A DNA stretch of 64,000 nucleotides, taken from contig CM034240.1 of the NCBI GenBank assembly GCA_019916065.1, forward strand, positions 17,221,894 through 17,285,893, read 5' to 3'. This document shows positions 20,980 through 32,904 of the stretch, one piece after another (positions within the stretch are counted from its first letter, which is position 1; every line of letters begins with the position of its first letter). Source of the DNA: Vitellaria paradoxa. Lineage: Eukaryota > Streptophyta > Magnoliopsida > Ericales > Sapotaceae. The notes under the pieces are model-generated. The model saw only the letters and a list, made by a program, of their open reading frames with translations, ran no database searches and was not told the DNA's origin. Made by a program: the position numbers and the translations under genes.

Positions 20980-22560
20980 GGGGGCATCAGTGCATTCTGT
21001 ACTGATTTGTTGTCCAATGTAAATTGTGGAACATTGAATCTTTATTAGTAAAATCTGACAACTATTGTTACAAACCTTAAAAAAATAATAATTTTCTCTC
21101 TCTAACGCTCTGTCTCTAACTATATTTTATTGACATTTAAAATTATTTCTCCCAGTTATATTTTTAACAAATAATCAAAATTTTTAGATTAATATAGATT
21201 TAAATGTTTTTATCGTCAAATTTAATATATTTTTATTTATCTTTAATTGTTAATCTACTGATTTTTAATTATTTTTATTTTTTATCGTCAAGTTTACTAT
21301 GTCTTTATTTATCTTTGATTGTTACTCTACTAAATTTTAATTATTTTTATTTTTTAAAAATATTTAAATTTATATTAATTTAAAATTTTCATTACTTGTT
21401 CAAATTATGATTGACAGAAATAGTTTTAAATGTGAATAAAATATAGTAAGAAATAGTGCGATAGAGAGATAAAAATTTAATTTTTTTTTAAATTTATAAC
21501 AGGAACTCGTCTAATTTTGCTTAAAAAAAAAATAACGTTTTCATAATTTACGCTTGGCAACAAATGGGTTCATACTACACTTTACCACCCTCAATCCTTG
21601 TTAAAAGCCAACACTCCTCCTAACAACCATTAACGACTCAACTTTTGGATGTATGGGTTTGGCTTTTTACGTAAATTGACTTCCACGATGGATGACAACG
21701 TGTAAAACGATTTAATTCTCTCTCAGACGTTTAAAATCCACGTCGACCTATCAGGAGTTGGGTGTTTGTTTCGTATAATTTCAGTCGGCAAACTAACTTT
21801 TGAGTTGATCATTGACTTAATTTTCATCAAAAAATAAAAAAAAAAAAATCCACAACGACCTTTAACAAGAACAGTAGAAGCGGCCCAATATCTAAGTGCA
21901 GCTAAATTGTAAATGTGTAGTCACACATTTGGAAGCCGAGAAAAGAAAAATTAGTAGTTTTTATTTATTTACTTATTTTCTTTTGTGACGTTAATTTGGT
22001 AACATCTCAGAAAATATTAAAAATTCTTAAAAATTTTTCTAACTTTTTATAAAACGAACAAATATTTCTAATTTTTTTTTAATTTTTTATCAAACAATCA
22101 GAAGTTATTAAAAATTATCAAAATTTTTACAAAATACTCAAAAATTGATAAAAATTTTAAAAATTTTATTTATTTTATCAAACAAATAAAAAGTTACACC
22201 TAACAACTTTTATAAAAAATCACCAAAAATTTTTAAAAATTTCACTTCCAAATGCACCCTAAATTCCATTTTACTGAACAGTTTTTTTTTTTTTTTTTAT
22301 ATAAGAATTTAAGATTTGAGGATACAATTTGTTATAATATAAAATTTTTGTCGCCCTTTGTTTATAATTTCATTGTTAAATATAGATGTGATATTAATTG
22401 AGGGATAAACTAATAAATACACATGTAAGTATAATTTCAATGAAGAATAACGAATGCGTAGTATTGCAACAAACTATATATATAATTTTTATACAATTAT
22501 TTTTAAACCGTTCTATATAATTTTGTTAATTTACTCTTATTATTTATTTGTAATTGGCTT
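20980..22560. repeat. Duplicated intergenic block between DUF247 C and gene D2
   Basis: Matches 15057-15656 and 16180-17140 apart from the copy-specific insertions listed separately. AT-rich and non-coding. Confidence 0.7.
21733..21853 (+). mobile_element. 103-bp poly-A-tailed retroposon, present only in the third unit
   Basis: Insert 21742-21844 ends in an A-rich tail and is flanked by AAAATCCAC (21733-21741 and 21845-21853). The sister unit has a single AAAATCCAC at 16318-16326 with no insert. The body is not recognised and has no clear box A/B. Confidence 0.6.
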
Positions 22561-22576
22561 TTTTTTCTAACGAAGC

Positions 22577-22752
22577 GCACTTGTATAAAACTAATTCACT
22601 GTCACATTATTTATTTTGCAAAATATTCTAAAAAATTATATTATATTATTATTATTATTTTTAATTAGCACTTGTATAAAACTAATTCACTGTCACATTA
22701 TTTATTTTGCAAAATATTCTAAAAAATTATATTATATTATTATTTTTTTTTT
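22577..22752. repeat. 91-bp tandem duplication upstream of gene D2
   Basis: Two near-identical copies starting GCACTTGTATAAAACTAATT at 22577 and 22668. The second is followed by a T-run. Non-coding. Confidence 0.8.
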
Positions 22753-22826
22753 AATTAATTATATATTCTCACTTTCTCACGAGATAATGTATAATTTCTC
22801 CCAAAATACCGTCCGAGTTCCGTTGC

Positions 22827-22833
22827 TATAAAT
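22827..22833 (+). promoter_or_regulatory. TATA box of gene D2
   Basis: TATAAAT within GTTCCGTTGCTATAAATTGC, conserved with gene D1. Confidence 0.65.
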
Positions 22834-22893
22834 TGCTAGACAGAGAGTTTCCCTCCAACACTCGGAACCATAGGGAAGACGGCACCTACTAAA

Positions 22894-23839
22894 ATGATAA
22901 GAAATGGCCAGCAAGGATCCCCAAAATTTGGTGTTCCTTTGGGTGAAAACCCCTTTCCGAAGAGGAAAGGAAACGAGCCATCCCCACGCAAAAGTAAAAG
23001 ACCGCGCACTGAGGATGCTCCTCCCAAGAACGGCGATTCGGAAGGCAAGAGGAAAGGAAACGAGCCATCCCCACGCAAAAGTAAAAAACTGCGCACTGAG
23101 GATGCTCCTCCCAAGAACGGCGATTCGGAAGGCACCCCTCCCCGCAATGACTCACCATCTTCTGCAATTGTGACCCCAAATACTGCTAATAGCTCAAAAG
23201 GAAGCTCTTCTGCTGGTAACAATTCTTATCCCAGATTCTATAAGCTCGAAACCAAGCTCTCGATCTGCTGGTAACAACCCCGCCCCGGGGGAAGGCAAAT
23301 TAGGATTATAAATGGGGTTGTTAATTTGTATCTATTACTCATTTCCTTTTCTTTTTTTTTTTTTTTGGAGTAAATTATAAATTCACAACCCTGAGTTTGT
23401 GATCAACTCCGACTTCAGAATTTGATCTTTCAATTGTAGTAATTAATTAGGAGCGTGAATTCTGCGACCTAACAACTCTGCTACAGCTCTACTTGCAGGT
23501 GGTGGCTCCCGGCGTCGTACCAGGGGCCAGTTGTTCTCAAGTCTCCCAACACAAGGATCACTAGAATCATTTCGGGCAACTATAAGAGAGAGAGTTGTGG
23601 ATAACATTAAAGTTATAAAAAACACACCGACGGTCAAATCTGGGCTCGAAACAGCTGCTTCAATTGATATGTTGAATCTCACCCAGGACTCGGACTCGGA
23701 CACTCGTCTAGAAAATGTGGCAACTCTAGTTCGGAGAGGAGCATTGTTGATGGAGGAAGGACAGAATAAAGTAAATGTGGGGGAGGAAATGTTGAAGATG
23801 GCTTTTAAAGAAATCCTGGGCATATTTAACCTAACCTAA
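22894..23839 (+). CDS. Gene D2: paralogue of gene D1, unrecognised family
   Basis: Exons 22894-23215 and 23499-23839 give 220 aa. The position equivalent to the D1 start (22871) reads ATAGGGAAG instead of ATGGGGAAG, so the start used here is the next in-frame ATG at 22894. The donor GCTG|GTAACA and acceptor CTTGCAG|GTGG match D1. A duplicated piece creates a second GCTG|GTAACA at 23271, but it would put exon 2 out of frame. The N-terminal part has an internal 29-residue duplication containing KRPRTED/KKLRTED basic clusters. The C-terminal part (QGSLESFRATI, RRGALLMEEGQNKVNVGEEML) is conserved with D1, which argues for past selection on the protein. No signal peptide or membrane segment. Function unknown. 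Confidence 0.6.
22960..23133 (+). repeat. 87-bp in-frame tandem duplication inside gene D2
   Basis: Units 22960-23046 and 23047-23133 differ at only a few bases and encode 29 residues each, starting KRKGNEPSPRKSK. D1 has only one related segment. The length is a multiple of three, so the frame is kept. Confidence 0.85.
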
Positions 23840-25820
23840 ACGAGATGCTTGGATTTCTTTGATCACCTAATCAGTCTGTGTTTGCTAGTGTTGTTGCTCG
23901 TTCAGTACTTTTAGTTATTTTGCCTTTCTTAGTTGCGGTGAAGATCTCGTTCACTTCAATAATGGAACGTCCTATGTTGTAGTAATTATCAACCATTTCA
24001 TTACATAATTTTTGTATGTTTAATAGTTACCACTTCTTTACATGATTTATTACATGACTTTTCCCAAAGTATATTTTCTTTGACATTGCCACTTCAATGT
24101 TAAAATTAATGCTAATCTTCTTTTTCTCTTAGCAAATGTTTGATATAAGGTAAAAATTTAGAGGATGAAAGATTAATTATAGGTTAATTGTTACTCCAGT
24201 AACAGTTAAAAGGTAACAAATTCATGATACTCATATTTGCGTTGAGAGAGTAAATATTACTTAGCAATAAGTGTATTATGTTTGGAATATTGAGAAAAAA
24301 CATTACTTGAAAAATGAGTGTAAATGAATGTTTTATGGGGTATGTAATAAAAAGGGGTATAATTTTTTCATTGCTCCCCGCCTATTACAATTTACACTCA
24401 CGTAATTGTTAACTCTTCTTCCAAACTAATATAATAGAAGACAAAAATTATTCCACTAAAATTGATCATCTGTTACCTCAAAACAAACATGCCCCTCAGT
24501 CTTTAATTTTGTATCCATAAATTTACCTACTCATCATTTCTATGATAATTATTTTTGAGTAAATTGCAGTTTATATGCTCGTGGATTTTTGTTTTATCAA
24601 ATTCTACTTCATAACTTAATTTTTTTAATTTTAATAACTAAGACATAATATTTAATTTGTTGCAGCGTTAACCTTTCATTAGAAAATCTCATGTTGAATT
24701 AATAGTTACGTAACTCATCTAACGAGAGATTTATTATTTAATAAAAGTTTAAAAAGGATTAACATTACAATAAAAATAAAACTGTAATTCTTTTTTTCTC
24801 TTGAAAATCTGGCCAGCCTTTGCTCGAAAGTTAGAATTTGTATTTCTCTATGTTCATTAATGAGATATAAAAATAAATTTATCTGGAGAATGACAATCGA
24901 CCCATCCATTCAGAATTTTACTCTTTTTCAAAGCATTTGTTACACTTGCTGTTCTTTTATATTATCTTTACGTTTATTTATTTTTCTTAGTTTTGTAGCT
25001 TCTCTTTCATTTGATGAAGGTGGAGCACCGGAGGCATAATTTCTTTCTTTCTTAATTTCTCACAACCTATCTATAATTTAATTGAGCTCAAGTAATTATT
25101 GTTTTATTCACTCAATTATATCCTATCGTTAATAATTTTAATTGAATTTAAACTTATTTAATTTAAATTTAATTAGATGAATTCATGAATTTGAGTAATT
25201 ATTGTCACCTCTAAAAATAGGCATAGCATATAATATAATATATATATATATATTAAATAACATCATACCTTATTAAATGTTAGAGATGAAATATGCCTTC
25301 TCTATAATATTTTGAATCAAAATATTCTATTAAAATTAGAATAATTTTGTTAATCAATTAACATCAATTAAACATATAAACAGTAATTATCAGTATTATA
25401 ATTAATATAAATTTAATTATCATAATTCAAAAACAATTTTAATATATTTAGACATTAAATAGGGTTCTCATTATATTGGTGCGAGGTCTTCCTTAAAATA
25501 TCTTAAATCAAATAAATATTAAAATTGAAATGAATCTTTTATCGATCAAACACTATCTTTTAAATAGATAAATAGTAATTATATTTATTAAAATTAATAT
25601 GAATTTAATTTTTATAATTCAAGTGTAATTTTAATATGTTCTATAAATGGATATATGCTGGATATGACACTCATAAATTAAAGATCAAGTTAGGAGTTCC
25701 AGAAAAGAAAGTTGCACAATTAGGTTAGGTCTACCACTTAATAATTTATACAATTATTAATGCTAATTATTTGTTTTGTTTCATTTTTCTATTCATTTAT
25801 TCTACTGTATAACTACTTTT
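23840..25820. other. Downstream flank of gene D2, no gene seen
   Basis: 23840-24120 and 24540-24800 match the gene D1 tail; 24125-24500 is an insertion or divergent stretch relative to D1. 24960-25080 matches 11340-11400. 25290-25640 holds two degenerate copies of a sequence also at 4480-4640. Confidence 0.5.
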
Positions 25821-25824
25821 ATTC

Positions 25825-26175
25825 TTAACACAAATTTATCTGCACATGCATGATTGGAGATCCTAACTTTGTAGGTTAAATAAAATTCCCACTTGTCAGT
25901 TTACTAAGCACAAATTTGTCAGCACATGCATGGTCGGAAATCTCATTTGGTAGGTTAAATTAAATTCCCAGTTGCTACTTTACTAAGCACAAATTTGTCT
26001 ATACATGCATAGTTGAAAATTTCCATTTGATATATTAAATTAAATTCTCGCTAGTCAAATTTGCATGCATGCACATGATTAAAAATTCCCATTTAATAGG
26101 TTAAATTAAATTCTCACTAGTCAAATTTGTATGCACGCACGTGATTGAAAATCCCCACATAGTAGCCAGTAAATA
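25825..26175. repeat. Orphan fourth repeat array with CATGCA words
   Basis: Units ACAAATTTGTCTGCACATGC / GGTAGGTTAAATTAAATTC as upstream of the DUF247 genes. The following 26176-26260 matches 4385-4450 upstream of DUF247 A. No DUF247 coding remnant is seen next to it. Confidence 0.7.
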
Positions 26176-26269
26176 CGAACTTCGGCGTTTAATTATGCAT
26201 TCCCTTCAAATCACATTTCTAGAAGGAAAGGTCAAATAAGGTAGGCATGGCATATCATATAATGTCTTA

Positions 26270-26720
26270 ATAATAAAGAAGTTTAATAATAAATTTGAGA
26301 CACTTTTAATTGTTAGATTTGTTCAATAACTATGTTTTTTTTTTTTAATTTGGTTGTCTTTTCAACATTTCACATGAAAATACACTTTTTCACTCTTCTT
26401 ATATTTATTTGAATATTTTTTTTATAGTTTTTAAATTAATATTTTAATAATGTGATAATATTTGTAATAAATAATAAAATGTAACACATCTATTAAATAT
26501 TATATGAATACTATTAGACAAAGTCAACTAAGATTTTTTATTTAAAAAAATTGAAATTTAGAATAATAAATTTATGTTTGTAGAAATGACTTATAAAATT
26601 TTGGATAAAAACTAATTATTATACTTAGAAAAAAAAATACTCGTGCACATACTTAAACACTTATATAGCAATAAAATAGAGTTATGGCAATGTAACTGTG
26701 TCAAGTAACATCAAAATATT
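26270..26720. repeat. Dispersed AT-rich repeat, copy 1
   Basis: Shares long stretches (TTTGGTTGTCTTTTC, AATAAATAATAAAAT, TTAGACAAAGTCAAC) with 50240-50680, 51840-52270 and 52280-52490. Possibly Helitron-derived (copies begin near TATATAATAAG), but no diagnostic 3' hairpin was found. Confidence 0.5.
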
Positions 26721-29700
26721 TACTGAATAAACCTTTTTTTTGTCCCTCCTTAAATGTAAAAATTCCAAAACAATATGTTTAATTAATCCAATCTTAAGCC
26801 CAAAAATGAAAAATTAATTTTTTTAGGGGGATTTTTTACATGTTTAATGACAAAAAAAGTTATATAAATAATTTGATGATATCTCTATTTATAAAGGTGC
26901 ACAATTCAATTAAACCAGCCTTTTGATTCAATTTTTTTTTTAATCGACGATTTCATTATAATTTAAAAATTTAGAAATTTAGCGATTCAATTCAGTTTAT
27001 AATTTGAGCGATCAGTAAACGAACCAAATTGATATTATTTTATATAATATAATATATATTATTTATAATTTGTTAAATTTGTTTATAAAAAAGATTAAAT
27101 AATCTAAATTAGAAATCTACTTATTTGTATATATTAATGAAAATCCAAGTAACCACAAAATACATGTATATAATTGAAGTCCTCTCTTATACTAAGATAC
27201 ACACGGGCATTGTCGGGTGAAGTTGTGAAACTAAGCTTGCATGCTATCAAAGTCTGAGAAAGTAAGTTCAACTCCGAAAAAAAAAAAAAAAAAAAGTGTC
27301 TTGAATTCTCAAAATATGTGATTTCTTGTTCATATATTATTTCCCATAAAATCATCAAACTAAACTGAAATGTTTGATTTAGTTAGATTTTCTAGTTGAA
27401 TGTTTTGGCCATGGTTTTAAAATCTTTCAAACTAATCATGACTTGTGATTTGGTTTAGTTTTTAATACTAAATTGAATCGCATATACAGTGCTCGTGCTA
27501 TTTTCATTCAATGTCACACGATGGATTGATGATTCAGGTTCAATATTAATAATATTTATAAAAATTAGAGGTGTATTTTTACCCAAAAAAAAAATATGTG
27601 GGATACTACTATTAATATTCAAATGTGTATTTGTATTTAGTCAAATGTTAAAAAAAATTATAATTTATTATTTTTTAAAATTGATATTTATTATATAGTC
27701 ACCAAATAATCTATTGACATGTGTACATTATCAATGCATGTTTCAAGGTTTATTTGGGTACTATAAGTGATTTTTTATTTTCTGGAATTATTTTCATCTT
27801 ATATAACTTTTTACACTAAAATTTAATTTGTTTTTAAATTATAACTTTTAAGCGTATTTGTGACAGTCGGTATTTATTTCTGGCCATTTATATGTTATTT
27901 TAGGCCAATAAAATATTTAAATCGAGATTGAGTCTATTTAGTTAGGTTTATTTTATTTTCGTAGGCTGAATTTAGCTAAAATGATATTAGGTTAGACAAT
28001 TAAGCCAATGGCACAACCATTCTTTTCTCTTTCCTTTCTTTCTTTTATTTTTCTTTCTTTTTTCTTCTTCTTTTCTCTTGCGGCTTCCAGAATTGAGAAA
28101 GAGAGAGAGATGAGAGATGAGAGATGAGAGATGAGAGAGAGTAGAGAGAGAAAGTATGCTTTGGGGAGCAAGACCAGTAAATTAGGGTAGTATTTGATGC
28201 CGTGAATGTCGTGGTAGTGTTTATTTTCTCTGGTTTTGCTCGAAGTGGGAGAAATCGACGCCAGAAGTTCGGGAGCCAAAACCTAAATCTTTTCATTTCT
28301 TTTTTTGTCTTTGGATTTGAGATAGATTGGACTTATATTTATATTCAACACATTGTTAGAAGGATTTTAATATATTACATGCTTGATTTGGTTAAACATT
28401 ACAGGATTTGTGATAGCATGTATATGTATATTTGAATGTGTGTGTATATATGCATATATGTATTCAAATCTTACATTTCTTTGAGTTATTATTGAAATTA
28501 ATGTTGTAAAAGTGTATTATTATGATGTTTAGAGGTTCATATATAATTTATTGTTAAGTTTGAGGGCCTTTAGGCCGAGGATGGCCAGAAGAGGTAAGTT
28601 GCATATCAAAATGATAGTCATGGTAGAGGCCCAAAGGTGCATGCTCTTATCAGATAGGATGCGAGGTATTTTACCTTAACCCGAAACTGCAAACTCCCAC
28701 CGAGCTATTTTGATCTTCTTTTTCTTGGGTTTATATATGTGTGTGTGTAGAAAATGTCAAGATAAAACAAAATTATGTGAATTATATGAGATTTAATTGA
28801 GACTTGAATGTAACATGTTTTGTTCTATGTTGAGATATAAATTATAAAATTATATGATATTAAATTTATACTTGAGTATAGCATGCTAGTATTCCAATGT
28901 TGATATGTTAATGTTAGTTATACATAATTAAGCATATTATGTGTATGGGGCTGGGTGATATCATCCGGATATATGTTGTGATTATTGGTTGGCCGAGAGT
29001 ATCATATGGATATTATTTATATACCGAGGTACGGGTCATGTATATGCACGAGATCTATGATTTTGAGAAAAAAATGATAAAATGAGATTTTAAAAATATC
29101 AGATGATCCCCAGTCAATATATACGATCAAAGCTTAGTCATCTGGAGTTAGGATATTAATTATGAGATAAGGTTATCATATTTTCTCCGGACTACAGCTG
29201 AACTCTGTTTGAGATAAGCAGATGCCTAACTAGGGATGTAACACAGTTTTCCACCTATGATTATATATATTGAGATTATTGTTGGCAGCGTTGACTATCT
29301 CTAAATATTGCATCTATAACAATCCTCAAGTGTAAAGGTATGCGATGTAGTTTTAACTCGAGAAGTCCGAGGTCGAATCTTCAAGAAACCTATGTATTAG
29401 TTTCTAAGTTTCAAAAGATATAAACAATTTACTACCTAATTTAAAATTACTAATTTTCAAATTTTGAGTTGAACTAATTTTTTTTTAAATAATAACTAAA
29501 TTTCTTGACCAAACAAACTAAGTAACAAAAATCTATCTACTAATAATCAGCATTTAAAATAACCAAATAATAAAACAAATAAATAAAATTTTTAGCAGCA
29601 AATTAAATAAAAATAAAATTGAAATCAATAATAAACAATCTTTGATCGCACTACCAATTTTCGAGTGAAAATACTAATTCACAATGTGATGTGTATTTAA

Positions 29701-31225
29701 TCACGACTTAAAATTCGAAAAATATTCTATTGAAAACCCTTAAAATTCTAAAAATACAGTTTTATATTCACGTTCAGGATTATAAAACTAGAAGATTTTT
29801 CTTTGTTAGTATTTTTGTTCGAATCAAAATCATTTATTTCAAAAATATAATAGAAAATTTTAATACAAAAATCCTTATCCGAGATTATAGAAAATATGAT
29901 CAAATGTTTTCATTTTCGAAAGCTTTTGCAATAAGTGAAATCAAATCCGACAATTAAATGTAGGTTTATGCGTAGACGTTTTCACATCATATACATAAAC
30001 CTACCACATCACATTTATCCTAGCATTCCACCCTTCCTTGATTCGTTAAATTAAGGTTAGACAACTTAGTCTAATATTATTTTAACGTAAACACAGAACT
30101 TATAAAGGAAAACAGCAATAAAACATAAAATAAACTTCATTAAGTAGAAATCAAAATAAAATACCATACTTCAAAGTAGACAAGTTTACAAATTCTACTA
30201 GCAATCAATGTCAAAACTATTCCAAACGCTAATTTTAAAAACGCCTAAATGCATACTATAGTTTTGGAAAATATAATAATCAAGAATAAATGTCCAACAG
30301 CTGAAAGAACAATAATATATGAAACCTAAACCCTAACTTAATTTCTTGTGCATGCTGCCTGCAGGTGTCCGGACCACCTGAGTGGGTGTCCAAACAGTAG
30401 TAAGGTTCCAGCTTTTGGTTTTTTTCTTTCTTCTTAATCTCCGGCCTTGCCCTTGCTCTGGTTCAAATTGGTCGTTAAGGTGTCCGGAGCACTATATCAT
30501 TTTCATCACTTTTATCATCACTTATCTTGATTATTTCCTTCTTTTCACTGCAATTAGAAAACAAAATAGAATAAATATTAAAATAACCAAAAACTATAAA
30601 ATTACTAAAAAATGCATGATCTATGACCTAATTGTTATGTTTGTAATTACACTTTTCAAGTGTAATCAAGCATTAAAAGATAGGATTGGTGACCCCACAT
30701 GCTTGGCTAAGTGTTACCCGTCCCAAGATAAGATTGGGGATAGATAAAGATTAGAAAATGTATTAGCCATTGCATTTCATTACACTCGTATTGTTATATT
30801 ATATTTTTGTGGAAATTGTTGTGAGTTATATTTTATGTTTGAATACTGTTCACTCGTGCAGATTAGCACATCTTACCTGTTGGGCAAGTTTGCTCATCCT
30901 ATATATATTTCGGGTGACCCGACAAGATAAGAGAGTAGTCACCCAAAGCTGAGTTGAAACTGATAGATTTAACTTAATTCTAGATTTTATCTTATCCTTT
31001 AAACAATTGTACTCTTATTTGTGCGACTCAAGATGTGGGTCCCAAACTTATTTACAATTGAGATTATATTATACTTATGTTATTATAACTGTGTAAGCCT
31101 TGGATTGTGTCACTGGCATGTAATGTTATCTTTTATTATTATGATATTGTTCTTATTATTTTTATACGAGAATGAGAGACGATGTTAGATACTCTGATTG
31201 TCATTGTTATATTATGAATTGACCT
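26721..31225. other. Gene-poor AT-rich stretch
   Basis: Microsatellite GAGATGA-type at about 28100-28160. 29290-29400 contains GAAGTCCGAGGTCGAATCTT and similar repeat-like phrases; 30360-30400 and 30640-30950 are unassigned. No supported gene: all open frames are short, AT-driven and lack family signals. Confidence 0.4.
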
Positions 31226-31948
31226 TAGGGATGTCAAATATACCTGTACCCAATGGGTACCTGCTTCACCTGCCCCATTTGGGGAGGGTATGGGGATGTT
31301 AATAGCGGGGATGAGGACGACTATGGAGATTTAAAATGTTACCGGAACAGGTACGGGTACGATAGTCCCCACCTTGTCCCGTACCCGTTTAAATATTTAT
31401 TTGTTAATTTTGTTGGTGTGGTAGCTCCTTTAGAAGTCCCACGTCGGTTTTTTACAAAGAAGTTGAGGTCTTGTGAGATTATAAATAAAGGCCTCTTCCT
31501 CTTTGGTTAAGTGCACCAATCAAAGTCAAAGATTTATATATATATTTTTAATTTTTATTTAATATATATATGTAATATCCCACATCGGTTTCTTACAAAG
31601 AAGTGAAGGTCTTGTAAGGTTATAAATAAAGGCCTCTTTCTCTTTGGTTAAGTGCATCAGTCAAAAGTCAAAGATTTATATATATTTTTTTAATTTTTAT
31701 TTAATATATATAATATTAATAATAATTTTAAATATTTATTTTATACATATAATATATAATTTGTAATAGTTAGTATACATGGTGGGTAAACGGGGACGGA
31801 GACAGGGAATTCATTACCTCGTGAGGACAGGTATGGGGAAAATTTTTTTCTCCAAAACGGGAATGGGATGGAGATGGGGGACGGGTAAGGGTATTGCTAA
31901 ACGAGGACGGGGACAAAGAAGGTCATACCCACCCCGTTGACATCCCTA
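31226..31948. mobile_element. hAT-type non-autonomous element, 723 bp
   Basis: Terminal inverted repeats TAGGGATGTCAA (31226) and TTGACATCCCTA (to 31948). 8-bp target duplication ATTGACCT (31218-31225) and CTTGACCT (31949-31956), one mismatch; the common core TTGACCT is exact. Both subterminal regions are low-complexity GGGTAC/GGGGACGG runs in opposite orientation. Carries a tandem duplication with promoter-like modules, listed separately. No transposase. Confidence 0.8.
31436..31628 (+). promoter_or_regulatory. Two snRNA-type promoter modules (USE + TATA) inside the hAT element
   Basis: Module 1: GTCCCACGTCG (31436-31446) and TATAAATA (31480-31487). Module 2: ATCCCACATCG (31577-31587) and TATAAATA (31621-31628). 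Both have exactly 33 bases between the motifs. Plant snRNA genes use an upstream element RTCCCACATCG plus a TATA box with about this spacing for the Pol II class (established knowledge). The downstream sequence, AAGGCCTCTTCCTCTTTGG, is not a known snRNA. Confidence 0.55.
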
Positions 31949-31956
31949 CTTGACCT

Positions 31957-32900
31957 TAGATCAAGTTTTTGTTTATTTTTATTAGTTTTCATATTTCCAT
32001 ACCATCCATCCTAGACAATTAAATTAGAGGCATAGTAGTCTTAATCGCTTTTATCAAAAAAAATTACCCAAAAAATCAAAAATTTCACCTCCAATTTATA
32101 CTAAGCTTAAAAAAAAAAAGAACATAAAATTTTTTATTTTATTATTATTATTTTTTTTTTTTTTGTGGTAATTTTTTTGTGAATCCAACATGTATAAATG
32201 TTACAACTTAAAAAAATTAAGAAAATAAGTTAAAAGAAAAAACAAAAATCGATTTAATCAAACCTCATTATTATAATTTTTCGATGGACCTATTGCAGCG
32301 TTTATGAAAAGTGTCTTATTATTATTTTTCAATTCTTTTTATCATATATAGTGAGATATATATATAGACAATTTAATTTTAAGATCTTTTAAAATTATAG
32401 GTCCGCAAAATGTTCGTTTCAAATATAAAATGTGGTAAGATCCAAAATCTATTTGTTCCAATTTAAATTGGCAATTTTAAAAAAACTATGGGTGTGGGGT
32501 TACTAGCGGTCGTTATCCTCTTTTTAAGTGTTTGGTGCCCCCTGATTAAAATCCTGGATCTACCGCAAGCGACTGTTACTATTTTTTATTCGAATAAAAT
32601 TTTTTAATCAAACCTTCCACCTCGACTTAAAAGAGTCGAATTTAAACTTAACTCAAATGTAATCACAAATGATCGTTTTTTGTTGTGACAATTATCATAT
32701 ACAAATTTTAACTTAATACAGATGCTAGGCTTCGGGGTGTGGCATACCTTAGGTCACCTAGAGTTTTACAAAAAAAAAAATTCTAAATTTATAAAAATTT
32801 TATTAATAATAAAAATGTTAAATAATATTTTAAACTAATCAAAAATTTAATACATTTATTAAACTTTTTACCTTTTCTCTTATTCTCACTTTGGACGTCC
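31957..32900. other. AT-rich spacer, no gene seen
   Basis: Homopolymer runs and AT-rich sequence only; no supported feature. Confidence 0.4.
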
Positions 32901-32904
32901 TATT

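Noticed and set aside
27990..28300. Coding frames over the GAGATGA repeat
   Set aside because: Low-complexity purine/pyrimidine tract producing repetitive peptides in both frames.
31253..31510. 85-residue protein MGTCFTCPIWGG...
   Set aside because: Falls entirely inside the hAT-type element, arising from its GGGTAC low-complexity end.
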